NCBI RefSeq assembly: GCF_001044255.1
Contig: NZ_JYNX01000062.1
Span: 19,866 to 83,865, forward strand
DNA: 64,000 nt
Reading direction: 5' to 3'
Source: Mycolicibacterium chubuense
Lineage (GTDB): Bacteria; Actinomycetota; Actinomycetes; Mycobacteriales; Mycobacteriaceae
Below are positions 40,819-49,810 of the stretch, one piece after another. The position numbers were made by a program, and so were the translations under genes. Below the pieces are notes generated by a model. The model worked only from the letters and a program-made list of their open reading frames with translations. It did not search any database and was not told where the DNA came from. Numbering within the stretch: the first letter of the stretch is position 1; each line of letters starts with the position of its first letter.

Positions 40819-41706
40819 ATGGCGAGCAGGAACCCGTTGCGGCGGCTGGCCGAGCAGGTGGTGCTGACCAGCATGCGGCCGCCGCTGATCCCGACCCTGC
40901 TGCAGTACCGTCCCGACCGGGAGATCATCGACCTGAAGGGCAAGCGGATCCTGCTGACCGGCGCCTCGTCGGGCATCGGGGAGGCCGCGGCGGAGAAGCT
41001 GGCCCGCCGGGGCGCGACCGTGGTCGTGGTCGCCCGCCGTGAGGACCTGCTGGACGCGCTGGTCACCCGGATCACCGACGCCGGCGGCGACGCCCGCGCC
41101 CATGCGTGCGACCTGTCCGACCTGGACGCGATCGACGCGCTGGTCGCCACGGTCGAGGGCGAGCTCGGCGGCATCGACATCCTGGTCAACAACGCCGGCC
41201 GCTCGATCCGGCGCCCGCTGGCCGAATCGCTGGACCGCTGGCACGACGTCGAACGCACGATGGCGCTGAACTACTACGGCCCGGTGCGGCTGATCCGCGG
41301 GCTGGCGCCCGGCATGCTCGAGCGGGGCGACGGCCACATCATCAACGTCTCGACGTGGGGCGTGAAGACCGAGTCGCCGCCGCTGTTCGGCGTCTACAAC
41401 GCCTCCAAGGCGGCGCTGTCGTCGATCAGCCGGATCATCGAGACCGAGTGGAGCGACCGCGGCGTGCACTCCACGACGCTGTACTACCCGCTGGTGAAGA
41501 CCCCGATGATCGCGCCGACCCGCGCGTACGACGGGCTGCCCGGGCTGTCGGCGGAGGAGGCCGCCGGCTGGATCATCACCGCCGCCCGGCACCGGCCGGT
41601 GAGCATCGCCCCGCGCATCGCGGTCACCGCGCACGCGATCAACAGCATCGCCCCCGCCGCGGTCGACACGATCATGAAACGTCAGCGCATGCAGCCGCGG
41701 GACTGA
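40819..41706 (+). CDS. Short-chain dehydrogenase/reductase (Rv0547c-type)
   Basis: 295 residues. An N-terminal amphipathic extension (about 35 residues) precedes the SDR core: 'RILLTGASSGIGEAAAEKLA' (TGxxxGxG), 'GIDILVNNAGRSIRRPL' (NNAG), 'HIINVSTWGVKTESPP' (Ser), 'FGVYNASKAALSS' (YxxxK). The chromosomal position next to menB matches Rv0547c. The extra N-terminal segment may associate with membranes or lipid carriers. The substrate is unknown; an acyl or carbonyl lipid is likely from family behaviour. Confidence 0.9.
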   Translation: MASRNPLRRLAEQVVLTSMRPPLIPTLLQYRPDREIIDLKGKRILLTGASSGIGEAAAEKLARRGATVVVVARREDLLDALVTRITDAGGDARAHACDLSDLDAIDALVATVEGELGGIDILVNNAGRSIRRPLAESLDRWHDVERTMALNYYGPVRLIRGLAPGMLERGDGHIINVSTWGVKTESPPLFGVYNASKAALSSISRIIETEWSDRGVHSTTLYYPLVKTPMIAPTRAYDGLPGLSAEEAAGWIITAARHRPVSIAPRIAVTAHAINSIAPAAVDTIMKRQRMQPRD

Positions 41707-41770
41707 TAGTGATCCACAGCGTCCCCGGAGGCCGTCACCCGCAGACCGTGACGCTGGGGCGCCGTCGAGC

Positions 41771-41803
41771 ACTTGAGTATGCCCTTACGTCCGGGTGTTC
41801 CAT
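41771..41803 (+). promoter_or_regulatory. MerR-type promoter/operator, copy 1
   Basis: Starts with ACTTGAGT and continues ATGCCCTTACGTCCGGGTGT; 22 of the first 28 bases equal those of copy 2 at 44882. TTGAGT serves as -35 and a 19-bp spacer, the hallmark of MerR-controlled promoters, leads to a poor -10 (TTCCAT). The element begins exactly 39 bp before the GTG of the first S9 peptidase, as in copy 2. Confidence 0.65.
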
Positions 41804-41809
41804 GGCGGG

Positions 41810-44119
41810 GTGACGACCGACGACGCGACCCAGGTGACGGATTCCGACTACGCCCGCGCCGAGCAGATGCTGGCTCCGTACCGGGCGCGGCGGGTGCCCG
41901 GAAGTGCGGTGACACCCCAGTGGCTCTCCCAGGGCAGCCGGTTCTGGTATCAGGTCGGCGGCCGCTTCGTCGTGGTCGATCCGGGTGAGGGCACCCGCCG
42001 CGACGCGTTCGACCACGACCGGTTGGCCGCCGCCCTGTCCGCGGCCTCGGGACACGCGGTGACCGCCGGGGATCTGCCCATCACCGCGGTCGAGATTGCG
42101 GAGTCGATCGAATTCACCGCCTTCGGGTCGCGGTGGCGGTGGTCGGACAGCACAGGCACGTGCACGCCGCTGGACGACGCGCCACCGGCTGTCCTCGGCG
42201 GGGTGACGTCCCCGGACAAGGAGTGGGTGGCGTTCGGGCGGGACGGCGACATCTGGGTCCGGCGGGCAGGAGCGAAGCGACCCGGGGAATCGGATCGGCG
42301 GGCAGGAGCGAAGCGACCCTCGGACGACGTGGAGGAATTCCGTCTCACCGACGATGCCGAGCCGCTGTTCGACTACGGCGGAGTCCCGGACGCGACCGGG
42401 GCGAGAGCGCTGATGCGAATGCTCGGCCTGCCGCCGCTGTTCCACGTGTCGTGGTCACCGGACTCGACCCGAATCCTGGCGCAGCGCATCGACCAACGTG
42501 ACCTGCCCGAGTTGGTGCTCGTCGAGTCCGCCCCCCGCGACGGCGGCCGCCCGGTGGAGCACCGCACCCGCTACCCGATGGCCGGGGAGGAAGCGCAGGC
42601 GACGATGTCCTGGACCGTCCTGGACGTCGACTCGCGCACCGTCGTCCGCCAGCAGCACGAGCCGGTGGCGATCACGCACCCGACCGCCATCGTCTATGCC
42701 TGGTGGTCCGGAAAGTCCGGGGAGGCGGTGCACTTCCTGCACCAGACGCGCGATGCCCGCACCCTGGAGCTCCGTCGACTCGACCCGACGTCCGGTGAGA
42801 CCACGACGGTGCTCACCGAGACCGGGCAAACCCGGGTCGATCCGACCCCGCAGCTGGGCGAACCGGGAATGGTGCGGGTGCTGGAGTCCGGGGAGATCCT
42901 GTGGTGGTCCCAACGTGACGGCTGGGGACATCTCTATCTGTACTCGGCCGACGGCCGGCAGGTCACCCAGGTCACCATGGGGCAGTGGCTGGTACGCAGC
43001 CTGCTGTGGGTCGACGAAGACCGGCGGCAGGTGTGGTTCCTGGCCGGCGGCCTCCTCGAGCACGACCCGTATGTGCGCCAGATCTGCCGAATCGATCTCG
43101 ACGGATCCGGGTTCACCCGATTGACCGACGACCACCTCGACCACGACGCCGTGAGTCCACCCGAGGGTGGCTACATCGTCGACCGGGCCTCGACGTCGAG
43201 CCGGCCGCCTCACTCGGTGGTGCTGGACGGCGACGGAAAGGTCCTCGTCGAGCTGGAATCCCCCGGCACGCAGCAATTGGAGGCCCTCGGTTGGAGTCCG
43301 CCCGAACGGTTCCGGGCCACCGCGGCCGACGGGAAGACCCCGATCTACGGCCTGCTGTGGCGGCCGCACGGGTTCGACCCGCAGCGCCGCTACCCGGTGA
43401 TCGAGCACATCTATCCCGGGCCGCAGAACTTCCGGGCCGGTCCGTCGTTCGACGAGCCGCACTTCGGTGAACCGGAAGCGTATGCCGCGCTGGGTTTCGC
43501 CGCGGTCGCGATCGACGGGCGCGGTACTGCGGGGCGCAGCAAAGCCTTTCACGACCACTCCTACGGTGACCTGGGCAACGCCGGCGCCTTGGACGACCAC
43601 ATCGCCGCGATCCGCGAACTGGGACACCGGTATCCCTGGCTCGACACGAGCCGGGTCGGGATCACCGGCCAGTCCGCAGGCGGTTTCGCCGCCGCCCGCG
43701 CGGTGCTGCGGCATCCCGAGTTCTACCGGGTCGCCGTCGCGGTCTCCGGCAATCACGACAACGCGGTGAACCTGGCCATGTGGGCGGAGAAGTACCACGG
43801 CGACCTCAGCGACGAGGGCAAACAGGCGATCTCGAATGTGCCGCTGGCCGGCAATCTGCAGGGAAAGCTGTTGCTCATCCACGGTGAGCTCGATGACAAC
43901 GCGCACCCGTACCACACCATGCGACTCGTCGATGCCCTCATCGAAGCGGACAAGGACTTCGACATGGTCATCATCCCCGGAGCCGAACACGCCCTGATCG
44001 GGCGCATGCATTACCTGTACCGCCGCACCTGGGACTACTTCGTCCGGCACCTGCACGGCACCGAGCCGCCCGGCTATCGCCTGGCGCCGCTGCCGCTGCC
44101 GGGCCTGTCAGCGGGCTGA
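41810..44119 (+). CDS. S9 family peptidase 1 (DPP IV-type)
   Basis: 769 residues. N-terminal beta-propeller (about 1-510) and C-terminal alpha/beta-hydrolase. Catalytic Ser in 'RVGITGQSAGGFAAARAVLR', Asp in 'LLIHGELDDNAHPYH', His in 'IIPGAEHALIGRMHYLY'. 'IYPGPQNFRAGPSFDEPHFG' leads into the catalytic domain. DPP IV-type enzymes clip dipeptides from N-termini; substrate here unknown. No signal peptide. The propeller carries an in-frame tandem 36-nt repeat. GTG 41810 chosen because the shared MerR-type element sits at the same distance from it as from peptidase 2; GTG 41795 is possible. 3' end overlaps the MerR gene by 12 nt. Confidence 0.9.
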   Translation: MTTDDATQVTDSDYARAEQMLAPYRARRVPGSAVTPQWLSQGSRFWYQVGGRFVVVDPGEGTRRDAFDHDRLAAALSAASGHAVTAGDLPITAVEIAESIEFTAFGSRWRWSDSTGTCTPLDDAPPAVLGGVTSPDKEWVAFGRDGDIWVRRAGAKRPGESDRRAGAKRPSDDVEEFRLTDDAEPLFDYGGVPDATGARALMRMLGLPPLFHVSWSPDSTRILAQRIDQRDLPELVLVESAPRDGGRPVEHRTRYPMAGEEAQATMSWTVLDVDSRTVVRQQHEPVAITHPTAIVYAWWSGKSGEAVHFLHQTRDARTLELRRLDPTSGETTTVLTETGQTRVDPTPQLGEPGMVRVLESGEILWWSQRDGWGHLYLYSADGRQVTQVTMGQWLVRSLLWVDEDRRQVWFLAGGLLEHDPYVRQICRIDLDGSGFTRLTDDHLDHDAVSPPEGGYIVDRASTSSRPPHSVVLDGDGKVLVELESPGTQQLEALGWSPPERFRATAADGKTPIYGLLWRPHGFDPQRRYPVIEHIYPGPQNFRAGPSFDEPHFGEPEAYAALGFAAVAIDGRGTAGRSKAFHDHSYGDLGNAGALDDHIAAIRELGHRYPWLDTSRVGITGQSAGGFAAARAVLRHPEFYRVAVAVSGNHDNAVNLAMWAEKYHGDLSDEGKQAISNVPLAGNLQGKLLLIHGELDDNAHPYHTMRLVDALIEADKDFDMVIIPGAEHALIGRMHYLYRRTWDYFVRHLHGTEPPGYRLAPLPLPGLSAG
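42260..42319 (+). repeat. In-frame tandem repeat in S9 peptidase 1
   Basis: Two identical 24-mers (42260-42283 and 42296-42319) with a 36-nt period, containing GGCAGGAGCGAAGCGACC. They encode RRAGAKRP twice, a basic insertion in an otherwise acidic propeller region between 'DIWV' and 'VEEFRLTDD'. It looks like a mobile mini-repeat that entered the gene in frame. Confidence 0.75.
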
Positions 44120-44857
44120 GTCGGCGCCGGTCTCGTTGGCGCGCATGATCTCCTGCGATCGACGGAGCACATCGAGTTGCGCTTCGTTGTACAGCTCCGA
44201 CATGGCCTCGGCGATCGTCTGGTCGGCGAAGCGCTCCCCTCTGGGTGCGTCCACGCGCAACTCGCGGAGGCCCGGGTGTGCCGCATGAAGCGCGCGGATG
44301 TAGGGGACGAGCAGTTCGGCCATCTCCTGGCGCGTGGCGTCATCGGCGTCGGGCCCCAGGTCGTCGAACGCCGCGATCGAGGGTTCGTCGGGCGCGTTCT
44401 GGATCAGGTCGGCATAGACCTGCAGACCCCGCGGGCCCAGCACCCGGGTCAGGACGACGACGAGAGAGCGGTCGGCGTCGGTCATCTTGGCCACCGCGTC
44501 CGCTGGGACGAACTCCGGCGGCAGGTCGGTGGGCGCGGACTGCTCGAGGATCAGCGCGAGTTCGTTTCGCGCCTGCTGGAGCCGATCGATGCTGGCCGCG
44601 AGTTCTGCGTCGAGGTCCCGTAGCGCCTGCTCGGGATGATCGTCGGTATCGCCCATCGCGGCGATCTGGGGAAGCGAGAAACCCAGGTCGGTGAGTCGCT
44701 TGATACGCACCAGCCGGACGAGGTGCGCGACGCCGTACTCCTTGTACCCGTTGCTGCGGCGGTCGGGTTCGGCGAGCAGGCCGACCTGGTGGTAGTGCCG
44801 CACCGCCCGCACGCTGGTGCCTGCCAGCTCGGCGACTTCGCGGGTGCTCCATGCCAC
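44108..44857 (-). CDS. MerR-family regulator
   Basis: 249 residues. N-terminal winged helix 'STREVAELAGTSVRAVRHYH' and 'QVGLLAEPDRRSNGYKEYGV', followed by 'HLVRLVRIKRLTDLGFSLPQ'; then the dimerisation coiled coil (about residues 75-110). The C-terminal 130-residue helical effector domain is without metal-binding cysteines, so it senses an organic ligand or peptide rather than a metal. It lies between two S9 peptidase genes and is divergent from the second, 63 bp away. Both peptidase genes have the same 19-bp-spacer element upstream, so this protein probably controls both and possibly itself. GTG start by homology. Confidence 0.92.
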   Translation of the reverse strand: MAWSTREVAELAGTSVRAVRHYHQVGLLAEPDRRSNGYKEYGVAHLVRLVRIKRLTDLGFSLPQIAAMGDTDDHPEQALRDLDAELAASIDRLQQARNELALILEQSAPTDLPPEFVPADAVAKMTDADRSLVVVLTRVLGPRGLQVYADLIQNAPDEPSIAAFDDLGPDADDATRQEMAELLVPYIRALHAAHPGLRELRVDAPRGERFADQTIAEAMSELYNEAQLDVLRRSQEIMRANETGADSAR

Positions 44858-44881
44858 TGCTTCATTGTCCACAGCCGGTCG

Positions 44882-44914
44882 ACTTGACTGTGCCGCAGCG
44901 TCCGAGTGTGTCCT
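44882..44914 (+). promoter_or_regulatory. MerR-type promoter/operator, copy 2
   Basis: Starts ACTTGACT and continues GTGCCGCAGCGTCCGAGTGT. TTGACT as -35, 19-bp spacer, TGTCCT as -10. It begins 39 bp before the ATG of the second S9 peptidase and lies in the gap between that gene and the divergent merR gene, so merR can autoregulate from here. Confidence 0.68.
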
Positions 44915-44920
44915 GGAGTC

Positions 44921-46813
44921 ATGGCAACACGCGAACACCTCTCCGTCGAGGACTTCTTCTCCCCGCCCACCCGTACCCAGGCCACGATCTCCCCGGACGG
45001 CACCCGGATCGCCTACCTGGCGCCGTGGAGGAACCGTCTGAACGTGTGGGTCGAGGATGTCGATTCCCGGCGCGCCGCGCGCTGCGTCACCGCCGACGAG
45101 ACCCGCAGCGTGATCGACTACCGGTGGACCGACGATCCGCGGTGGCTGCTGTACACCCAGGACAACGGCGGCGACGAGAACTGGCACATCTACCGCGTCG
45201 ATCTGGACGACCCCTCGGCGCGCGCCGCCGACCTCACACCGTTCCCCGGCGTCAGAACGTACTTCGAGCTGCTGCCCGGATGCCCTGGCAAAGCGATGGT
45301 CGGAATGAACAGGCGGACGCCCGAACTGGTCGACGCCTACGAACTCGACATCGCCACCGGCGAATTGACGCTGCTGGCCGAGAACCCGGGAAAGGTCGCC
45401 GGATGGTTCCCGAGCCGCACCGGTGATCTGTTCGCCTTCTCGTTGACTCCCGGCGGCGACGTCGAGCTGTCGACGTGGGACGCGCCGCAGCAGAGCCTGC
45501 GCTGCCTCGCGGTGTACGACGGCGCCGACTACACACTGAGCATCTGGCCGATGATGGCCACGCCCGACGGTAAAGGCCTGTGGCTCGGTTCGAACCGCCA
45601 CCCGGACAGAACAACGCTGGTGCGTCTGGACGTCGCGACCGGCGAGGAGACCGACGTCGACGGCCATCCGACCCTCAGCATCGACCCGATGGGGGCTCTC
45701 GCCCCCGTGCTACCGCAACCGCTGATCCTGAGCCAGCGGACCGGCGATCTGCTCGCAGTGCGCTATCTCGGCGAGCGACAGGTGATCCGCGCCCTGGATC
45801 CGCAGTTCGCCACGGTACTCGAGAACCTGGAGAACCTGTCCGACGGCGATCTGGCCAAGGTCTCGTCGGACGACAGCGGGCAGCGCTGGGTGGTCAGCTT
45901 CAGCCACGACCGCGAGCCTGGGGTCACCTTCTACTACGACCACAGCACGGGCGAGAGCCGGGAACTGTTCCGGCCGTTCCCGCATCTGAATCCCGAGGCG
46001 CTGGCGACGATGAGCCCGGTCACCATCCGGTCTCGCGACGGACTGGATCTGCATTCGTACCTGACGCGGCCGACGGGCGTGCCCGGCCCGGCGCCGCTGG
46101 TTCTTCTGGTGCACGGCGGGCCGTGGGCGCGCGACACCTGGGGTTATCAGCCCGACGTGCAGCTGCTCGCCAACCGCGGATACGCGGTGCTACAGGTCAA
46201 CTTCCGCGGATCGACCGGTTACGGAAAGGATTTCGTCAAAGCGGCGATCGGCGAGTTCGCGGGCAAGATGCACGACGACCTCATCGACGGCGTCACCTGG
46301 GCGGTCGAGCAGGGCTACGCGGATCCCGAACGGGTCGCGATCTTCGGCGGCTCCTACGGCGGATACGCCGCGCTGGTCGGGGTCACCTTCACCCCGGAGG
46401 TGTTCGCCGCGGCCATCGACTACGTGGGCATCTCCAGCCTGGCGAACTTCATGCGGACGCTTCCCGTCGTCGCGCGACCGCACCTGGCCAACAACTGGCA
46501 CCTGTTCGTCGGTGACCCCGACATACCGGAGCAGGAAGCGGACATGCTGGCGCGTTCCCCGATCACCAAGGTGGACCGGATCCGCACACCGCTATTGGTT
46601 GTCCAGGGCGCCAACGACTCTCGGGTCGTGCAGGCGGAGTCCGACAACATGGTCGGAGCGCTGCGCGCGCGGGGCGTCGATGTCGAGTACATGGTCAAGG
46701 ACGACGAGGGTCACGGATTCCTCAACCCCGACAACGTCATCGACCTGTACCGTGCCGTCGATCGCTTTCTCGCCGAGCACCTGGGCGGGCGGCCGGAAGG
46801 ACACGCGGCATGA
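44921..46813 (+). CDS. S9 family peptidase 2 (prolyl oligopeptidase/acylaminoacyl-type)
   Basis: 630 residues. N-terminal beta-propeller ('FFSPPTRTQATISPDGTRIA', 'DNGGDENWHIYRVDLDDPSA') and C-terminal hydrolase: 'LVLLVHGGPWARDTWGYQPD', nucleophile 'VAIFGGSYGGYAALVGVTF' (GGSYGGY, typical of acylaminoacyl peptidases), Asp in 'VVQGANDSRVVQAESD', His in 'DEGHGFLNPDN'. Cytosolic by absence of a signal. Shares its promoter element with peptidase 1 and overlaps the next gene as ATGA. Probably degrades short or blocked peptides in the same pathway as peptidase 1. Confidence 0.93.
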   Translation: MATREHLSVEDFFSPPTRTQATISPDGTRIAYLAPWRNRLNVWVEDVDSRRAARCVTADETRSVIDYRWTDDPRWLLYTQDNGGDENWHIYRVDLDDPSARAADLTPFPGVRTYFELLPGCPGKAMVGMNRRTPELVDAYELDIATGELTLLAENPGKVAGWFPSRTGDLFAFSLTPGGDVELSTWDAPQQSLRCLAVYDGADYTLSIWPMMATPDGKGLWLGSNRHPDRTTLVRLDVATGEETDVDGHPTLSIDPMGALAPVLPQPLILSQRTGDLLAVRYLGERQVIRALDPQFATVLENLENLSDGDLAKVSSDDSGQRWVVSFSHDREPGVTFYYDHSTGESRELFRPFPHLNPEALATMSPVTIRSRDGLDLHSYLTRPTGVPGPAPLVLLVHGGPWARDTWGYQPDVQLLANRGYAVLQVNFRGSTGYGKDFVKAAIGEFAGKMHDDLIDGVTWAVEQGYADPERVAIFGGSYGGYAALVGVTFTPEVFAAAIDYVGISSLANFMRTLPVVARPHLANNWHLFVGDPDIPEQEADMLARSPITKVDRIRTPLLVVQGANDSRVVQAESDNMVGALRARGVDVEYMVKDDEGHGFLNPDNVIDLYRAVDRFLAEHLGGRPEGHAA

Positions 46814-47451
46814 CCGAGACGCAGACCACCGGACAGGAGCCGACGCTGCTCGAGCGGATGGGTGGAGTTTCCGGGCTCGTCTACGCCAGCATCCCTCCGG
46901 TCGCCTACGTCATCGTCAACACGATCGCGGGACTCGTCCCGGCGATCGTGGTGGCCATCGGCGCGAGCGTGGGCCTGATCCTGTTGAGAGTGCTGCGCAG
47001 AGAACCGATCCAGCCGGCTGTCTCCGGATTGCTCGGGGTCGCCGTGGCGTCGTTGATCGCGATCTACACCGGGTCGGCCGAGGGCTACTTCCTGCCCGGC
47101 ATCTGGGTGAGCCTCGTTCTGGCCGTGGTGTTCTCGGCTTCGTTGGTGGTGCGACGACCGTTGGTGGGAGTGATCTGGAACGCGCTGACCAGCGCGGGCG
47201 AGCGGACGGCGTGGCACACCGACAGGAGCACTCTGCGGGCGTTCGACGTGGCGACGGCGGCGTTCGCCGCGGTCTTCGCCGCGAGGTACGTCGTCCAGGA
47301 CTGGCTCTACGACGCAGGGTCGGTCGGCGGGCTGGCATTCGCACGGATCGCGATGGGCTACCCCTTGCTCGCGTTGGCACTTCTGGTGACCTACTGGGCG
47401 GTCCGCCGCGCTCGTGGAAGACTCCAGTCCGCGGCCGGCCCAGGCGGGTAG
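46810..47451 (+). CDS. DUF3159 membrane protein
   Basis: 213 residues with five or six transmembrane helices (about 30-50, 58-72, 82-98, 100-118, 165-180, 185-205). 'TLLERMGGVSGLVYASIPPV' and 'VRRPLVGVIWNALTSAGERT' are typical of the actinobacterial DUF3159 family. Function unknown. The ATG overlaps the S9 peptidase stop as ATGA, so it is expressed with it; it might export or import peptides related to the peptidases, but this is a guess from context only. Confidence 0.82.
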   Translation: MTETQTTGQEPTLLERMGGVSGLVYASIPPVAYVIVNTIAGLVPAIVVAIGASVGLILLRVLRREPIQPAVSGLLGVAVASLIAIYTGSAEGYFLPGIWVSLVLAVVFSASLVVRRPLVGVIWNALTSAGERTAWHTDRSTLRAFDVATAAFAAVFAARYVVQDWLYDAGSVGGLAFARIAMGYPLLALALLVTYWAVRRARGRLQSAAGPGG

Positions 47452-47530
47452 GCGATCTGCCCGAGGATTGCCCCGGACTACGCTGGCCGGGACTCACGCC
47501 ACACACTCGTCGACACTGCCAGGGGACCAT

Positions 47531-49096
47531 GTGACGTCGTCCGCCCGTACAGCGACCACCGTGATCCACAGCGTCGCCGACGTCGTCCGCGTGCACGGCC
47601 GTGATCGCCCGGCCGCGCCGGCCCTGATCGTCGACGACCGCACGATCACCTTCGGCGAGCTCGACCATCTGTCCAACCGGGCCGCGCAGGCGTTCGCCGC
47701 GGCCGGTGTCGGGGCCGGCGACCGGGTGGCGTTCCTCGACCGCAACGGTGCCGAGTTCTTCGTCGTGATGTTCGGCCTGGCCAAGCTCGGCGCGGTCGGC
47801 GTGCCGGTGAACTGGCGGCTGGCGCCACCGGAGATGGCGCACATCATCGGCGACTGCGGGGCCGCCGCGGTGGTCGTCGGCGCCGACTTCGTCGGCCACG
47901 TCGAAGCGATCGAATCCGCCCTGGACGCCCGCGTCGTCGCGATCGGCGCCCACCCCCGCTGGCCGGACCTGCACGACTGGCTGGAGGCGCATCCCGCGGT
48001 CGACCCCGGCGTCGTCACCGGACCCGACGACCTGGTGTTCCTGATGTACACCTCCGGCACGACGGGGCTGCCCAAGGGCGTCATGCTGAGCAACGCCAAC
48101 TACGTCTGCAAGACCAGCGGCGTGGAACGGCCGTGGCGGTTCGACGCCGACGCCGTCAGCCTCGCGGTGATGCCGCTGTTCCACATGGCCGGTTCGGGCT
48201 GGGCGTTCGCCGGACTGTGGCACGGGGCGGTGACGGTCGTGTTGCGCGACGTCGACCCGGCGGCGATCCTCGACGCGATCACCACTCACCGCGTCACCAA
48301 CATGCTGGTGGTGCCCGCGGTGGTGCAGTTCCTGCTCGACACGCCGGGCATCGACGCGGCCGACCTGTCGAGCCTGCGGATCGTCGTCTACGGCGCGTCC
48401 CCGATCAGCGACGACGTCCTGGTCCGCGGGATCGCACGCTTCGGCGGCGTCTTCGCCCAGGTGTACGGGATGACCGAGACCACCGGCTCGATCACCCAGC
48501 TCGGGGGCGACGAGCACTCCCCGGAGCTGATGCGGTCGTGCGGAAAACCGTATCCGTGGGTGCAGATTCGCGTCGTCGACCGGGACGGTGCCCACGTTCC
48601 GACAGGCACCGTCGGCGAGGTCTGGACCCGCTCGGCGCAGAACATGCTGGGCTACTGGGCCAACCCCGACGCGACCGCGGCGACGCTGACCCCCGACGGG
48701 TGGCTACGCACCGGCGACGCCGGCTATCTCGACGCCGACGGCTACCTGTACCTGCACGACCGGATCAAGGACATGATCGTCTCGGGCGGGGAGAACGTGT
48801 ACCCGGCCGAGGTGGAGAACGTCCTGATGACCCATCCCGGGGTCGCCGACGCCGCGGTCATCGGCGTCCCCGACCCGCGTTGGGGAGAGGCCGTCAAGGC
48901 CGTGGTGGTGGCTGCGCCGGGCGCGCATCTGACCGAGGCAGACCTGATCGGGTACGCGCGGGGCAGGCTCGGCGGGTTCAAGCTGCCCAAGACCGTCGAC
49001 TTCGTCGACGCGCTGCCGCGCACCCCCAGCGGCAAGATCCTCAAACGCGCGCTGCGCGAACCCTATTGGGCCGACGCGGATCGCCGCATCGGCTGA
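47531..49096 (+). CDS. Acyl-CoA synthetase (FadD-type)
   Basis: 521 residues. ANL superfamily: A3 'LVFLMYTSGTTGLPKGVMLS', A5 'QVYGMTETTGSI', A7 'DGWLRTGDAGYLDADGYLYL', A8 'DRIKDMIVSGGENVYPAEVE', and A10 Lys in 'LPRTPSGKILKRALREPY'. GTG 47531 is preferred because the family starts close to 'VIHSVADVVRVHGRDRPAA'. The sequence resembles long-chain or aromatic acyl-CoA ligases; substrate unknown. The glyoxalase-like gene follows 19 nt later. Confidence 0.92.
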   Translation: MTSSARTATTVIHSVADVVRVHGRDRPAAPALIVDDRTITFGELDHLSNRAAQAFAAAGVGAGDRVAFLDRNGAEFFVVMFGLAKLGAVGVPVNWRLAPPEMAHIIGDCGAAAVVVGADFVGHVEAIESALDARVVAIGAHPRWPDLHDWLEAHPAVDPGVVTGPDDLVFLMYTSGTTGLPKGVMLSNANYVCKTSGVERPWRFDADAVSLAVMPLFHMAGSGWAFAGLWHGAVTVVLRDVDPAAILDAITTHRVTNMLVVPAVVQFLLDTPGIDAADLSSLRIVVYGASPISDDVLVRGIARFGGVFAQVYGMTETTGSITQLGGDEHSPELMRSCGKPYPWVQIRVVDRDGAHVPTGTVGEVWTRSAQNMLGYWANPDATAATLTPDGWLRTGDAGYLDADGYLYLHDRIKDMIVSGGENVYPAEVENVLMTHPGVADAAVIGVPDPRWGEAVKAVVVAAPGAHLTEADLIGYARGRLGGFKLPKTVDFVDALPRTPSGKILKRALREPYWADADRRIG

Positions 49097-49115
49097 CGTG
49101 GTAGACACTGAAGCC

Positions 49116-49502
49116 ATGGAGATCCTGGCCAGCCGGGTGCTGTTCCGTCCCGCGGACTACCACCGATCGCTGGCCTTTTACCGCGACGGGCTGGGGCTCG
49201 CGATCGCCCGCGAGTACTCCGGGGGAACGGTGTTCTACGCCGGGCAGTCGCTGCTCGAACTCGCCGGCCACGGCGCCCCGGCCGCCGGCGGGCCGCCGTT
49301 CCCGGGGGCGCTGTGGCTACAGGTTCGCGACCTACACGCGACACAGAACGCGTTGCGGGAGCGGGGAATCCAGATCGCGCGCGAGGCGCGTCGGGAGCCG
49401 TGGGGGCTGTTCGAGATGCACGTCACCGATCCCGACGGCGTGGACCTGATCTTCGTGCAGGTGCCCGAGGACCATCCGCTGCGTCGCGACGTGCGCGACT
49501 AG
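49116..49502 (+). CDS. Glyoxalase/VOC-fold protein (Rv0546c-type)
   Basis: 128 residues, the same length as Rv0546c. VOC fold: 'SRVLFRPADYHRSLAFYRDG' at the first beta-alpha-beta unit, 'GALWLQVRDLHATQNALRER', and 'FEMHVTDPDGVDLIFVQVPE' with a Glu near the usual metal position. No metal-binding His is obvious at the first strand, so activity as methylglyoxal lyase is unproved. ATG 49116 matches the family start; GTG 49098 is an alternative. Its stop shares CTAG with the convergent DUF3349 gene. Confidence 0.85.
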   Translation: MEILASRVLFRPADYHRSLAFYRDGLGLAIAREYSGGTVFYAGQSLLELAGHGAPAAGGPPFPGALWLQVRDLHATQNALRERGIQIAREARREPWGLFEMHVTDPDGVDLIFVQVPEDHPLRRDVRD

Positions 49503-49798
49503 CGGACCGGCGCCGCCAGCGGCCACCCGACCGAGGCCAGGCGGGCCGCCACCTGGTGCATCTCCTCCGGGTTGGGCTCCTTGTCGGTCACCAGGTGGAT
49601 GGCCGCGTGAATCTCCTCGGGCGTGACGGTGTCGGAATCAGCGCGCTTGAGCACCGTCTGCGCCACCTTGACGACCTCCTCCTCGGACAGCGTCCGGGCC
49701 AGCAGCGCCAGCAGCGGGAAGTAGTCGGTCTGTGGAACACCTTGGGGGTAGCCCTCGTGGAGCCACCCGAGAACGTTGTTGAGGACGTTCTGGGTCAT
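49499..49798 (-). CDS. DUF3349 protein (Rv0543c-type)
   Basis: 99 residues, matching Rv0543c in length and position. All-helical: 'VLGWLHEGYPQGVPQTDYFP', 'LLALLARTLSEEEVVKVAQT' and 'LASVGWPL' at the end. A paralog with the same landmarks lies on the other side of pitA at 51598. Function unknown. Follows the small membrane protein (Rv0544c-type) by 12 nt and is probably part of the pitA transcript. Confidence 0.9.
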   Translation of the reverse strand: MTQNVLNNVLGWLHEGYPQGVPQTDYFPLLALLARTLSEEEVVKVAQTVLKRADSDTVTPEEIHAAIHLVTDKEPNPEEMHQVAARLASVGWPLAAPVR

Positions 49799-49810
49799 CA
49801 GCGTGTCAGC

